Source: a virus. Taken from it: a stretch of DNA of 35,621 nucleotides. The DNA lies in IMG/VR virus record IMGVR_UViG_3300042896_000231, positions 1 to 35,621 of that record; one strand, written 5' to 3'. Positions 16,278 through 23,476 of this stretch are shown here, piece after piece. The stretch's first letter is position 1, and every line of letters starts with the position of its first letter. The notes below the pieces were generated by a model. That model was not told the DNA's origin and ran no database searches. It saw only the letters and a list, made by a program, of their open reading frames with translations. Made by a program: the position numbers and the translations under genes.

Positions 16278-17428
16278 ACCCGAAATTAAAAGAATTCGGC
16301 AATGAATCACAGAGTTTTCGGCTAGACAAAATAAACGAATTAGGTTCATACAAAAAAGCATCGCAAGCCCTGGGGGTATCTCAGACAGCTTTAAAACAAT
16401 CCGTTGCCATCTTGAAGCGAAACGCTGCATTGCGCGGCTACGCTCCAGATAACGACATGAGCAAGATTGTTCCTGATGGGTTCAAGGTCAAAGGGGTATC
16501 GACTTATTACAACCGCGAAGGCAAAGCCTCCGGTCAGTGGGTTAAATCATCAGCCGATGAGGAACGGCGCGAACAACTTATTAAAGAAATGTTCGCAGTA
16601 ATGGCTGGCGATGTTCCAAGGCTACCAAAGATTGATTTGCCGGTAGGAAATAACGGCAAAGACTTGTTAAACGTAATCCCAATGGGCGATCCGCATATAG
16701 GTTTATATGCTTGGGCGGCAGAGTGTGGTGAGGATTTCGATACTGAAGAGGCTAGGCGGATTACTTTGGGTGCAGTGGATCGGCTTATGGAGTCAGCACC
16801 AAACGCAGAGACTTGCATCATTTTGCCGCTTGGCGATGTATTCCATGCGAACGATCAGAGCAACGTAACCCCAGGACACAAACACCAGCTTGATGTAGAT
16901 ACTCGGTTCGTTAAGGTTCTAGGTATTGGCATAGAGACATACAGACACGCAATCATTCGAGCGCTTGAAAAGCACCCGAAAGTAATCGTTCGATTTGTAT
17001 CTGGCAATCACGACCCGCAAGCGATATGGGCTTTGGCTTTCACAATACAGGCTTTCTTTTCTGATAACCCGAGAGTCACTGTCGATCTGTCACCCTCGAA
17101 ATTCTGGTTTCATCAATTTGGAAATGTGCTGATCGGTGCAACGCATGGCGATACAGTCAAGCATGAGGCTTTGCTCGGCGTGATGGCGTGCGATCAATCT
17201 GTTGCATGGGGCAGTACAAAGCATCGCTATTGGTACACCGGCCATGTGCATCACCAGAGCGTTAAGGAATTCCCCGGCGTTATCTGTGAGTCATTCAGGA
17301 CATTGGCTGCAAAGGATGCTTATGCCGCTGGACACGGATACAGGGCAGGGCGCGACATGGTTTGCATTACACAGCATCGTTTACATGGTGAGGTTGAGCG
17401 TCATCGCTGCGACATTGGGATGCTTTAG
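16268..17428 (+). CDS. HTH-metallophosphoesterase fusion protein
   Basis: 386 residues. Residues about 10-45 (LGSYKKASQALGVSQTALKQ) are a helix-turn-helix. From about 135 a calcineurin-like metallophosphoesterase follows with all metal-binding motifs: GDPHIG, GDVFH, GNHD, ATHGD and GHVHH. Such enzymes are nucleases or phosphatases using two metal ions; the DNA-binding N-terminus favours a nucleic-acid substrate. Similar proteins occur in many tailed phages near tail or lysis genes and are often annotated only as phosphoesterase. The intact motif set argues for activity. The target is not evident. Confidence 0.85.
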   Translation: MRLDPKLKEFGNESQSFRLDKINELGSYKKASQALGVSQTALKQSVAILKRNAALRGYAPDNDMSKIVPDGFKVKGVSTYYNREGKASGQWVKSSADEERREQLIKEMFAVMAGDVPRLPKIDLPVGNNGKDLLNVIPMGDPHIGLYAWAAECGEDFDTEEARRITLGAVDRLMESAPNAETCIILPLGDVFHANDQSNVTPGHKHQLDVDTRFVKVLGIGIETYRHAIIRALEKHPKVIVRFVSGNHDPQAIWALAFTIQAFFSDNPRVTVDLSPSKFWFHQFGNVLIGATHGDTVKHEALLGVMACDQSVAWGSTKHRYWYTGHVHHQSVKEFPGVICESFRTLAAKDAYAAGHGYRAGRDMVCITQHRLHGEVERHRCDIGML

Positions 17429-17499
17429 AAATCCTTGCCTATTTAAACGATAACCGTACACCCCGAATAACCGATTAATTTTTCACGCAAGGAATCGCA

Positions 17500-17826
17500 A
17501 TGTCAGACGCAAATAGTTTTCAAGATATAGGCGTAATCAAAATAATTTCTGGCGTTGCGGGGAGTTTTGTTTCTCTGCGATTCATTCAGGGGACATGGAT
17601 CGAGAAGTTGATTATGTCGATTGGCGGATCGTGCCTCAGTTACTTTGCGACCACGCCTGTCGCAGTCTGGCTCAATGTAGAGAATGCCGAGGGCTTAGTG
17701 GGCTTTCTGATCGGTTTATTCGGTATGTCCATTGCCGCGAAGGTTTACGAGGTAATCCAGTTTATAGATGCAAAAAATGCGGCGTCTCAGTTTTTAGAAT
17801 GGGTCGCACGCAAGTGGAAAGCATGA
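17500..17826 (+). CDS. Putative holin
   Basis: 108 residues with three hydrophobic segments (about 12-29, 36-57 and 65-85) and a charged C-terminus (VARKWKA), the layout of a class I holin that opens the inner membrane for the endolysin. AAGGA stands 7 bases before the ATG. It is the first gene of a compact lysis cassette that runs to 19080. No specific holin family is recognised, so the call rests on topology and position. Confidence 0.7.
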   Translation: MSDANSFQDIGVIKIISGVAGSFVSLRFIQGTWIEKLIMSIGGSCLSYFATTPVAVWLNVENAEGLVGFLIGLFGMSIAAKVYEVIQFIDAKNAASQFLEWVARKWKA

Positions 17827-17827
17827 C

Positions 17828-18097
17828 ATGGACGCGCTCTATATCGTTGCGCTTTTATTAACCGCTGCACTGTCATTTGCTGCGGTTTTTACTTGCACGT
17901 TTAAAGACAACACCATGCAGCGGATAGGTTTATCGATGGTGGGCTTTGGTTCATGTATCGAGTTATGGCTCACATTTAACGATCTGGATTGTTGCAGGAT
18001 GCAAAACGCCCGCGACATTCTTGTAATTGGGATTGCCACCTACGGGATCGGCACCCTGGTTAAAGTTCTCAAACATAGGCGCAATGATGACATTTGA
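17828..18097 (+). CDS. Small membrane protein of the lysis cassette
   Basis: 89 residues with three hydrophobic stretches (about 3-22, 30-48 and 63-80) and a basic C-terminus (KHRRNDDI). It starts 1 bp after the putative holin stop and ends inside the endolysin gene. It could be a second holin or an antiholin; sequence alone does not decide. Confidence 0.68.
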   Translation: MDALYIVALLLTAALSFAAVFTCTFKDNTMQRIGLSMVGFGSCIELWLTFNDLDCCRMQNARDILVIGIATYGIGTLVKVLKHRRNDDI

Positions 18098-18596
18098 TGA
18101 CGCATTTGCAAGGCTGATCGGCCACGAAGGGAAATATACGGACGATCCACGCGACCCCGGCAATTGGACCAGTGGACAGGTGAAAGTCGGAGAACTGAAA
18201 GGAACAAAGTTCGGGATCGCTGCGAATACCTACGGATACCTGGATATTAAAAATCTCACCCTAGACGAAGCGAAAGAAATCTACAGGCGCGACTTTTGGG
18301 ATGTGATTGGCCAAGCGCATCCATCCATAAAATTTCAGCTATTCGATGCCGCAGTCAACCACGGCAGGGGCAATGCCATCCGTATCTTGCAAAGGGCGGT
18401 AAAAGTTGCCGATGATGGCGCATGGCAAAAGGTATCCCAGGCCGCGCTCGATGCAATGGACACGAATGATGTTTTATTGCGCTTCATTGCCTACCGTTTG
18501 AAGTTTTGGGCGACTTTGCAGAAATTCGACACCTATGGACGGGGTTGGACAATCCGGGGCGCTGACAACCTCCTATACGCAGCCGAGGACAACTAG
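18084..18596 (+). CDS. Endolysin, GH108 N-acetylmuramidase type
   Basis: 170 residues from ATG 18084. The catalytic Glu lies in LIGHEGKYTDDPRDPGN, the signature of glycoside hydrolase family 108, followed by TKFGIAANTYG, a C-terminal peptidoglycan-binding-like segment (FDAAVNHGRGNAIRILQRAV) and GRGWTIRGA at the end. It cleaves the glycan chains of peptidoglycan once the holin has opened the membrane. No signal peptide is seen, so it depends on the holin. An upstream in-frame start (18027) would only re-read the previous gene. Confidence 0.92.
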   Translation: MMTFDDAFARLIGHEGKYTDDPRDPGNWTSGQVKVGELKGTKFGIAANTYGYLDIKNLTLDEAKEIYRRDFWDVIGQAHPSIKFQLFDAAVNHGRGNAIRILQRAVKVADDGAWQKVSQAALDAMDTNDVLLRFIAYRLKFWATLQKFDTYGRGWTIRGADNLLYAAEDN

Positions 18597-18974
18597 ATGC
18601 TTGCGATACTGGCAAACCGCTATGTGGTTTACGCAATTGGTGCCATTGGCCTAGTAATCAGCCTGTGGGCTTATGGTGCGTTTCAGCATCACGCTGGTTA
18701 CGCAGAGGCAAAGCAGGATCGCGCATTCGCAGACTTGGCCTCATTCAAATCTGAGTCTGAGCGATTGCAGGGCTTATCCGTCACCATCGAGGCGCAACTA
18801 AACGAAATGCGCTTGGTTAAACCTCAAATTATCGAAAGGTACATCAATGTCGCAGTTAAAAACCCTTTGCCTGTTGATTGCCGCATTGATGCTGACCGGC
18901 TGCGCGAACTCAATTCCGCCACTCAAGCCGCAAATACCCGCAAACCTAGCCAGCCAATGCCCACCAGTAAGTGA
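18597..18974 (+). CDS. Rz: Inner-membrane spanin subunit, Rz-like
   Basis: 125 residues. One N-terminal membrane anchor (residues about 8-26) is followed by a long charged helix (HAGYAEAKQDRAFADLASFK and on), the type II membrane design of Rz. The ATG follows directly on the endolysin stop. Together with the lipoprotein encoded in another frame inside its 3' part it forms the spanin bridge that fuses inner and outer membranes in the last step of lysis. Confidence 0.88.
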   Translation: MLAILANRYVVYAIGAIGLVISLWAYGAFQHHAGYAEAKQDRAFADLASFKSESERLQGLSVTIEAQLNEMRLVKPQIIERYINVAVKNPLPVDCRIDADRLRELNSATQAANTRKPSQPMPTSK

Positions 18975-19080
18975 ATTTAATTCCGAATCTTGGGATGCAC
19001 TCGCCCAGGCTTACATTGATCTGGCCGTGCAATATGGCCAATGCGCAGCAAAACACGATGCGCTAGTCAGGGCTTGGTAG
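18847..19080 (+). CDS. Rz1: Outer-membrane spanin lipoprotein, Rz1-like, embedded in Rz
   Basis: 77 residues with a signal peptide ending in the lipobox LTGC (Cys 19), then a Pro-rich stretch SIPPLKPQIPANLASQCPPV. The reading frame overlaps the last 128 bases of Rz in a different frame, the classical embedded Rz/Rz1 layout, with a further part beyond the Rz stop. It marks the host as Gram-negative. The gene ends 4 bp before the convergent umuD-like gene. Confidence 0.88.
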   Translation: MSQLKTLCLLIAALMLTGCANSIPPLKPQIPANLASQCPPVSEFNSESWDALAQAYIDLAVQYGQCAAKHDALVRAW

Positions 19081-19084
19081 TAGA

Positions 19085-19510
19085 TTAAGCAGGGGTAAGC
19101 TTAATAAATGGCTTAATCGAAGCAACAACAACGCCCCATATTTCAATTTCCTGGCACTCTTTCGGAGTGATTGGCGGGAATTTCGCATTCTCTGCAATCA
19201 GCCGAATCATTCCGTTTTTGAGATCAAGCTTCTTGACGGTGTAATCACCATCAACAATAGCGACCACAATTTGACCTGATCTTGGCGGTATAGATCGATC
19301 AACCAAAATAAAGTCACCCTCATCAATCCCGACACCCGTCATTGATTCACCTTTAATTTTTAGCTGAAAGGTGGATGATGGATTGATTATCAAATGCTCG
19401 AGCAAATTAATTCGTTTTGATGTTGTTGCGTCATCCGGCAAAGGGAATCCTGCGCGTACTGATGCGTCAATTAATCCGACTGTTATTTGCGTGTCTTTTG
19501 TACTGTTCAT
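19085..19510 (-). CDS. umuD: UmuD-like S24 protease
   Basis: 141 residues, matching UmuD of E. coli (139) from end to end. The cleavage site is Ala-Gly in VRAGFPLP (residues about 18-25, where UmuD has Cys-Gly), the catalytic Ser is in KGESMTG (about 55) and the catalytic Lys in YTVKKLDL (about 92). UmuD cleaves itself on activated RecA and then joins UmuC as error-prone polymerase V. No umuC is present here, so it must act on a host partner or interfere with it. The start codon lies inside a near-perfect LexA box and lacks a ribosome site, which suggests a very short or absent leader. The gene is convergent with the lysis cassette and next to attP, a usual place for lysogen-expressed cargo. 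Confidence 0.9.
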   Translation of the reverse strand: MNSTKDTQITVGLIDASVRAGFPLPDDATTSKRINLLEHLIINPSSTFQLKIKGESMTGVGIDEGDFILVDRSIPPRSGQIVVAIVDGDYTVKKLDLKNGMIRLIAENAKFPPITPKECQEIEIWGVVVASIKPFIKLTPA

Positions 19511-19520
19511 CCATACAGTA
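19501..19520. promoter_or_regulatory. LexA (SOS) box over the umuD-like start
   Basis: TACTGTTCATCCATACAGTA against the E. coli consensus TACTGTATATATATACAGTA. Both outer arms (TACTGT and ACAGTA) match fully, with 16 of 20 positions identical or nearly so. On the minus strand a -10-like TATACT overlaps its upstream edge, so bound LexA would block transcription of the umuD-like gene. The box is seen directly; regulation by host LexA is inference. Confidence 0.85.
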
Positions 19521-19697
19521 TATTTTATTTATGCGCTTAAATTTCTTGTGCAATTTTTGTGCGACACCTGTGCTATTGAAAAAATATGAGTCTTTTAGAA
19601 TCAAAGGCTTACAAATCAACTTTTAAAAATCCAATAGCACAAATTCAGTCTAAAATACCTTTTGGTTTCAAAGAGTTAAATCGATTAGAATAGCTAT

Positions 19698-19742
19698 CTC
19701 CTAAGAAGGGAGTCGGACGTTCGATTCGTCTCGGCGGCACCA
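19698..19742 (+). other. attP core: 3' half of a tRNA-Arg(CCU) gene
   Basis: Read with standard tRNA numbering this is half of a tRNA: anticodon CCT (19700-19702), AA, 3' anticodon stem GAAGG, variable loop GAGTC, T stem GGACG, T loop TTCGATT, T stem CGTCT, 3' acceptor strand CGGCGGC, discriminator A and CCA (19740-19742). All element lengths are right. The 5' half is missing, so it is not a working gene. Phages carry such a piece so that integration rebuilds the host tRNA. The target tRNA-Arg(CCU) is inferred from this. Confidence 0.87.
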
Positions 19743-19752
19743 TAACCATTTA

Positions 19753-19777
19753 TTTACGCCACTCTTGAGAGCGTAAA
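19753..19777. terminator. Small hairpin between attP core and integrase
   Basis: TTTACGC at 19753-19759 and GCGTAAA at 19771-19777 form a 7-bp stem with a loop that has its own CTC/GAG. It is followed on the + strand by ATTTTATTT and on the - strand by AATAAA-rich sequence. It may end the integrase transcript, or isolate the tRNA from phage transcription. Weak as a terminator on the minus strand. Confidence 0.45.
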
Positions 19778-19831
19778 ATTTTATTTAGCCATGACTTGTG
19801 CTAGATTTTGAGCATCGTGCCATTGATTGTG

Positions 19832-20926
19832 CTATTTGACCCCACCAAGCGGCATCACGCGCTCAGGCTTGCGGCGATATACGGATTGCGTTGTTCTGCT
19901 ATCCGCATGGGATAAAAGCGCTCGAGCCTGATCGAGTGAAGCCGCATCAGAGGCGCATTTTGCCCTCAGATCGTGTTCTGTGAACTTTGCTTCAACCTTT
20001 GTCTCTTTCAAAATTCTAGCCATAAATCTTTGCCACATTGAATCCCATCCAGAGGATTCTCCAGTTTCTTCGTTTATGTACGGCTGACCCTTGGTATTGC
20101 AAAATAGGAAACTGGACAGCACAGGACGCGCCGACTTCGCTTGTTCGATTGCCCTTGATAGATCGGGTGTCATTTCATAAACGGTGCGCTTACCGCTGCT
20201 TTTGCGCGTTTTATGGCGCTGAATATGAACTCCATCATCTTTAAGGTCTGAAACAGTCAGGCGAAGCAAATCAGATCGAGCCATACCCGTCATCAATTTG
20301 ATGCGTATATAAGCCTGAATCGCTAAAACGCTTCCTGATTTCCTAAATGTTGGCAGTGCCAGGCACTCTACGATCTCCCAATTCTCTATATACCGATCCC
20401 TGGGCTTCTGTCCTGTCATTCTGATTTCATGCTTAAACGGGTGTCTATCAATCAAACCCCACTCTACAGCCTTGGTAAATGCACCAGATAGCGTTTTAAC
20501 TTCACGCTGCGCAACGGCTAGGCCACCCTCAGTTCTACCATTGGCATTGATCTTTTTTTCTTTTCTGAAATCAATGTATTTGTATAAATGTTGCGGTTTT
20601 ATCGTTTCTAACGCCATTTCACCAAAAACGGCAGTCAATCTGACGATATGGTCTGCGGCATCCCTTTGTGTCTTTGGCGCTTTCTTTGGTACTTCCTCGA
20701 TTGCATAGCGGGTTAAAAGTTGCCCGATAGTTGAGCATTCCTTTTTTGATTCCATGCGCTTAGACCAGACTGCAAATGCCTCTGGCAATGTAGTTCCAAG
20801 CCTAAACTGTTTCTTTCCATCGAAGAATTTTTCTTGACCCGGCGGGACATGGAAATAATAGGCACCGTGGTATAGCCTCCACCGAGCAGGAAGCCCTGAG
20901 TTTTCCGAATTTCTTTGCCTGGCCAC
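19832..20926 (-). CDS. int: Tyrosine-type integrase
   Basis: 364 residues. The start ARWRLYHGAYYFHVPPGQEK is an arm-binding N-terminal domain, residues about 85-170 are the SAM-like core-binding domain, and the catalytic domain shows Arg in MTGMARSDLLRL, Lys in HIQRHKTRKSSG, His-x-x-Arg in EHDLRAKC, then LLSHADSRTTQSVYRRK with the second His and the nucleophilic Tyr. It recombines attP with the host tRNA gene. The start codon is GTG (20926). It is last in the left operon, 12 bp after the DUF4224 gene, and ends inside the attP arm sites. Confidence 0.93.
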   Translation of the reverse strand: MARQRNSENSGLPARWRLYHGAYYFHVPPGQEKFFDGKKQFRLGTTLPEAFAVWSKRMESKKECSTIGQLLTRYAIEEVPKKAPKTQRDAADHIVRLTAVFGEMALETIKPQHLYKYIDFRKEKKINANGRTEGGLAVAQREVKTLSGAFTKAVEWGLIDRHPFKHEIRMTGQKPRDRYIENWEIVECLALPTFRKSGSVLAIQAYIRIKLMTGMARSDLLRLTVSDLKDDGVHIQRHKTRKSSGKRTVYEMTPDLSRAIEQAKSARPVLSSFLFCNTKGQPYINEETGESSGWDSMWQRFMARILKETKVEAKFTEHDLRAKCASDAASLDQARALLSHADSRTTQSVYRRKPERVMPLGGVK

Positions 20927-20938
20927 AATATTTCTACC

Positions 20939-21151
20939 TTAGATTGCCGACCAATTTGGCTCGGCTATTTTTGCTTTCTTTTGATTTGGCGCACGCACCC
21001 CAAAAGATTGCTCAACGTGGGCTTTAAGCACAGCAACAGAACCGTCCGGTCTGATCTTATGCTCTATACCCATGAATCGCAATACACCTATTTGAGAGGC
21101 TTTTTGCCGCCTTCCGGTAAGTTCTGCGATCTCAATTTGGTTAAGCCACAT
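20939..21151 (-). CDS. DUF4224-type protein, possible excision factor
   Basis: 70 residues. WLNQIEIAELTGRRQKASQI, then FMGIEHKIRPDGSVAVLKAH is the DUF4224 pattern, a small DNA-binding-like domain that in many prophages lies directly before the integrase gene. By position and size it may serve as recombination directionality factor, but this is unproven for the family. AAGGAG lies 6 bases before the ATG, the best ribosome site in the left operon. It overlaps the preceding gene by 11 bp. Confidence 0.8.
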   Translation of the reverse strand: MWLNQIEIAELTGRRQKASQIGVLRFMGIEHKIRPDGSVAVLKAHVEQSFGVRAPNQKKAKIAEPNWSAI

Positions 21152-21584
21152 TTTTGCTCCTTAGTTTGGCCTCGATTGCACTGGCGAATGTTTGATGATC
21201 TAAACAAACAGCATCTTTTATTTCTTTCCAAATGCTATAAATCTCATCATCCGTCAACCCGACCCATCGCTTGCACGGTGGTGCGGTGTAAAGCGTTAGC
21301 CCATCTAACTTATCTGCGTCATAGACACTAACGTCATCACACCAATACAAATCACCTTTTTCAACATACGCCACAGGCTCATGTACATTTTTGCTCGAAA
21401 CTTGTACACGTTCTTCGGATGTGTTTACATTTTGCTGTTTTTTAGACAGGTCAGGCTTGGCTAACTCAAGATCAATGACTTTTGCAATATGGCTAGACCA
21501 CCATACTGGATCACCAATAACCGTACCCGCTGGCATTTCTTTTGATAAGTATTTTTCCAAAGCTTGCTGCAAGATTTCACGCAT
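21141..21584 (-). CDS. Early-region protein of unknown function
   Basis: 147 residues. The N-terminal half is helical and charged (REILQQALEKYLSKEMPAGT). The C-terminal half carries EPVAYVEKGDLYWCDD, KLDGLTLYTAPPCKR and LTDDEIYSIW, a string found in many small early proteins of enterobacterial and betaproteobacterial prophages, with no known function. It overlaps both neighbours by 8 to 11 bp. Confidence 0.7.
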   Translation of the reverse strand: MREILQQALEKYLSKEMPAGTVIGDPVWWSSHIAKVIDLELAKPDLSKKQQNVNTSEERVQVSSKNVHEPVAYVEKGDLYWCDDVSVYDADKLDGLTLYTAPPCKRWVGLTDDEIYSIWKEIKDAVCLDHQTFASAIEAKLRSKNVA

Positions 21585-21804
21585 TTGATTCTCCTGCTTT
21601 GGCGAGTGCGGCTAATGCTTTTTGTTTATCATCCCATTCAATTATTATTTCTTGGTCAAATATTTGGCTGGTTAAACATTTCAACGCCTCCACCAACTCC
21701 TGATTCACCTCATGCAATCTGCGTAGTTCGGCTGCTGCTGCTTTGTCGTATGGGTCGATTCCTAAATCTAGCCATTCAGCAATGCGCAAAGCTTCGTTAT
21801 TCAT
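21577..21804 (-). CDS. Small early protein, helical, unknown function
   Basis: 75 residues, Ala/Leu/Glu-rich and probably two helices (ALRIAEWLDLGIDPYDKAAA, then LRRLHEVNQELVEALKCL). The middle LRRLHEVNQELVEAL resembles the coiled part of many prophage early proteins. The 8-bp overlaps with both neighbours support a real gene. Confidence 0.65.
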   Translation of the reverse strand: MNNEALRIAEWLDLGIDPYDKAAAAELRRLHEVNQELVEALKCLTSQIFDQEIIIEWDDKQKALAALAKAGESNA

Positions 21805-22078
21805 TTGATTCTCCTAGTGCGTAGAGTGGAAGCTTGATTGGATCGCTTTTAACAAGCTTTTCCTGCAATGCCTCTATCACTGACATATGGAAATCAATAT
21901 CGCACCCATCGTATTCACCATTTGTATCTATGCCTCCCAAAAATAACTCCCCGACAGGCTTCAACGCACGCAACTCACGGGCAGCGGTAAGTGCTTCATA
22001 AGCTATGTATCTTGGACTGCCAGTCGTGTTATGTGCAATCTTTTCGATCAATGTAATAATCAGATCAAGCTTGCTCAT
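21797..22078 (-). CDS. Early protein of unknown function
   Basis: 93 residues without a domain I recognise. It has an N-terminal helix (SKLDLIITLIEKIAHNT), an Ala/Arg-rich second helix (AYEALTAARELRAL) and an acidic loop (DTNGEYDGCDIDFH). It starts in the stop of the 37-residue membrane protein (ATGA) and ends in the next gene, so it is part of the translationally coupled chain. Confidence 0.65.
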   Translation of the reverse strand: MSKLDLIITLIEKIAHNTTGSPRYIAYEALTAARELRALKPVGELFLGGIDTNGEYDGCDIDFHMSVIEALQEKLVKSDPIKLPLYALGESNE

Positions 22079-22188
22079 TTCGCACCTCGGCGCATCAGAT
22101 ACTCATAGGCGATACAGATACAGGCTGCGAAGCATCCGGCTAATAAAAGCCAGGCATAGTTGCTGAATATTTCGAATATTTCGCTCAT
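22075..22188 (-). CDS. Small membrane protein, 37 residues
   Basis: MSEIFEIFSNYAWLLLAGCF, then AACICIAYEYLMRRGAK. One membrane segment (residues about 10-27) and a basic end. ATGA overlaps at both ends (with the stop at 22185-22187 and the start at 22078) fill the gap in the operon exactly, which is strong support for such a short gene. Function unknown. Confidence 0.65.
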   Translation of the reverse strand: MSEIFEIFSNYAWLLLAGCFAACICIAYEYLMRRGAK

Positions 22189-22634
22189 GCTGCAAGCCTC
22201 TCAAACTCGTAACGAATCTGAGCCGACCTTAAAATGTCAATCTGCTCATCTGGGTCTGCAAATGACAGCGTGTGTCGAATGATCGGCAATGCTTCTTTCA
22301 ACTTTTGCATAAGTAAGCTAGTTACCGGGACCGAATACTCAAGCGCAATCTGAAGCTGCTTGATTGGCTCAATTGGTAATTGAATATTGCGCCTTACGCA
22401 CAGCATTTCAAGGTGATACACAAGACCTTCTAGCGCTGGTGCTGTGGCGTACCAAATACCATCTGTCGCACGAAACTGGGGTATGCCACGGCTATCTACA
22501 TTCACCGTACCGTCTGCGCTGATCTGGTCGAATATCGCCTCAATGGGCGATACGACAAGGCTTGCGCCGATTAGCATAGGTGCGCGTACTTCTTTTGGAC
22601 GGTATGCCTTGCGTGGCTTTTGTGACTTAGCCAT
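22185..22634 (-). CDS. Early-region protein of unknown function
   Basis: 149 residues from ATG 22634. It begins with a basic stretch (AKSQKPRKAYRPKEVRAPML), has a central FRATDGIWYATAPALEGLVY and ends in charged helices (LRSAQIRYEFERLAA). Similar small proteins starting with a KPRKKYRPK-like string occur in betaproteobacterial prophages, without function known to me. The longer in-frame reading from 22682 would overlap the HTH gene by 56 bp; the chosen start overlaps it by 8 bp. Confidence 0.7.
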   Translation of the reverse strand: MAKSQKPRKAYRPKEVRAPMLIGASLVVSPIEAIFDQISADGTVNVDSRGIPQFRATDGIWYATAPALEGLVYHLEMLCVRRNIQLPIEPIKQLQIALEYSVPVTSLLMQKLKEALPIIRHTLSFADPDEQIDILRSAQIRYEFERLAA

Positions 22635-22959
22635 GATGCGATCCAATATTGAATGGATTATGCGCTGCACGGATAAATGCAAGGTTAAAAATAGGCTCTG
22701 GCTTTGGCTCTTCCCTAGTCCTAACCGTCATAAATTCACGATTCAAAATGGCCGTAGTACCAACAGTTACAAATAAGCAAGGCTGGCCGCCCTTGTAACT
22801 CGTGACCATTTCAATTTTTTTAATATGATTTGAATTACGAAGAGATTGCATATAACGATGTACTGTTGTCGGAGCCAGTTTGAATTCGTTGCATATTTCA
22901 ATGGTTGTTTTCCCACCTTTGCAGAATTCAAGTAATGGCTCTTGAAGTTTTAGGCTCAT
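22627..22959 (-). CDS. Winged helix-turn-helix DNA-binding protein
   Basis: 110 residues. The N-terminal half GKTTIEICNEFKLAPTTVHR with the following MQSLRNSNHIKKIE is a helix-turn-helix with a short wing (GQPCLFVTVG). The C-terminal part is rich in Pro, Arg and Glu and lacks clear structure. It may regulate the left operon or act in replication; nothing in the sequence names its target. It lies 9 bp after the Gp157 gene. Confidence 0.72.
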   Translation of the reverse strand: MSLKLQEPLLEFCKGGKTTIEICNEFKLAPTTVHRYMQSLRNSNHIKKIEMVTSYKGGQPCLFVTVGTTAILNREFMTVRTREEPKPEPIFNLAFIRAAHNPFNIGSHHG

Positions 22960-22968
22960 GCTGGCTCC

Positions 22969-23469
22969 TTATTTAATTGAAAGGCGAACGCCTTGATTCA
23001 GTCTGCAACCAGGCACTTCGAATCCGTCTTTGATTGCTTGCATAACCAATTTCTTATCAAGTCTTGGGGGCGGTGGTGGCTGCTCAACAAAATAATCAGA
23101 TGGGATTGTTCCTTCGTCGAATACATCAACTGAAGGCGGGTTTTTAGCAATGCTGACAACAAAATATGGACATTCAATTTTCTGGATATTGTTGTTTAGC
23201 ATTGACTCAAGAACGTAATGCTTCATACGATCAACCCGTGCCTCAATCGTCTTTCTGCGCGCTGACATTTCCGCCTCGGCAGATTTGATGCTTTCTGCTA
23301 ATTTCTCAAGGTGGCGGCTGAACCCAATTACCGATTGAGTTTTCGCCTCCAGTTCGCCTCCAAGAGATTCAAGCGTGTCGCGCACAACATCCTCAGACAA
23401 ATCTAGATCAGCCAACGTCTCAAGCTGTGCACGATATTCAGAGGCCAAGTTGTAGAGTGTGATTGTCAT
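22969..23469 (-). CDS. Siphovirus Gp157-like protein
   Basis: 166 residues from ATG 23469. TITLYNLASEYRAQLETLAD at the start, a long central coiled coil (GFSRHLEKLAESIKSAEAEM and on), then MLNNNIQKIECPYFVVSIAKNPPSV and SDYFVEQPPPPPRLDKK are the signature of the Siphovirus Gp157 family. It is found next to single-strand annealing and SSB genes; a role in recombination or resistance has been proposed but is not settled. GAGG stands before the chosen ATG, which lies just after the SSB-like gene's stop. An upstream ATG at 23496 would overlap that gene. Confidence 0.88.
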   Translation of the reverse strand: MTITLYNLASEYRAQLETLADLDLSEDVVRDTLESLGGELEAKTQSVIGFSRHLEKLAESIKSAEAEMSARRKTIEARVDRMKHYVLESMLNNNIQKIECPYFVVSIAKNPPSVDVFDEGTIPSDYFVEQPPPPPRLDKKLVMQAIKDGFEVPGCRLNQGVRLSIK

Positions 23470-23476
23470 AGTGGCC

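Larger units (their letters stand above)
19546..19837. other. attP: Phage attachment region attP with integrase arm-type sites
   Basis: The element TTGTGCTATTG and close variants recur around the tRNA-like core. On the left, direct copies start at 19546, 19557 and 19568, exactly 11 bp apart, and an inverted copy lies at 19632-19642. On the right, copies start at 19796, 19815 (weaker) and 19827, the last one crossing the integrase stop codon. Clustered repeats on both sides of a core are the layout of arm-type binding sites for a lambda-like integrase. The stretch 19511-19831 holds no gene. Confidence 0.8.

Noticed and set aside
19698-19742. A complete phage tRNA gene
   Set aside because: Only the part from the anticodon loop to CCA is present; the sequence upstream cannot form the D arm or the 5' acceptor strand. 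It is the attachment core.
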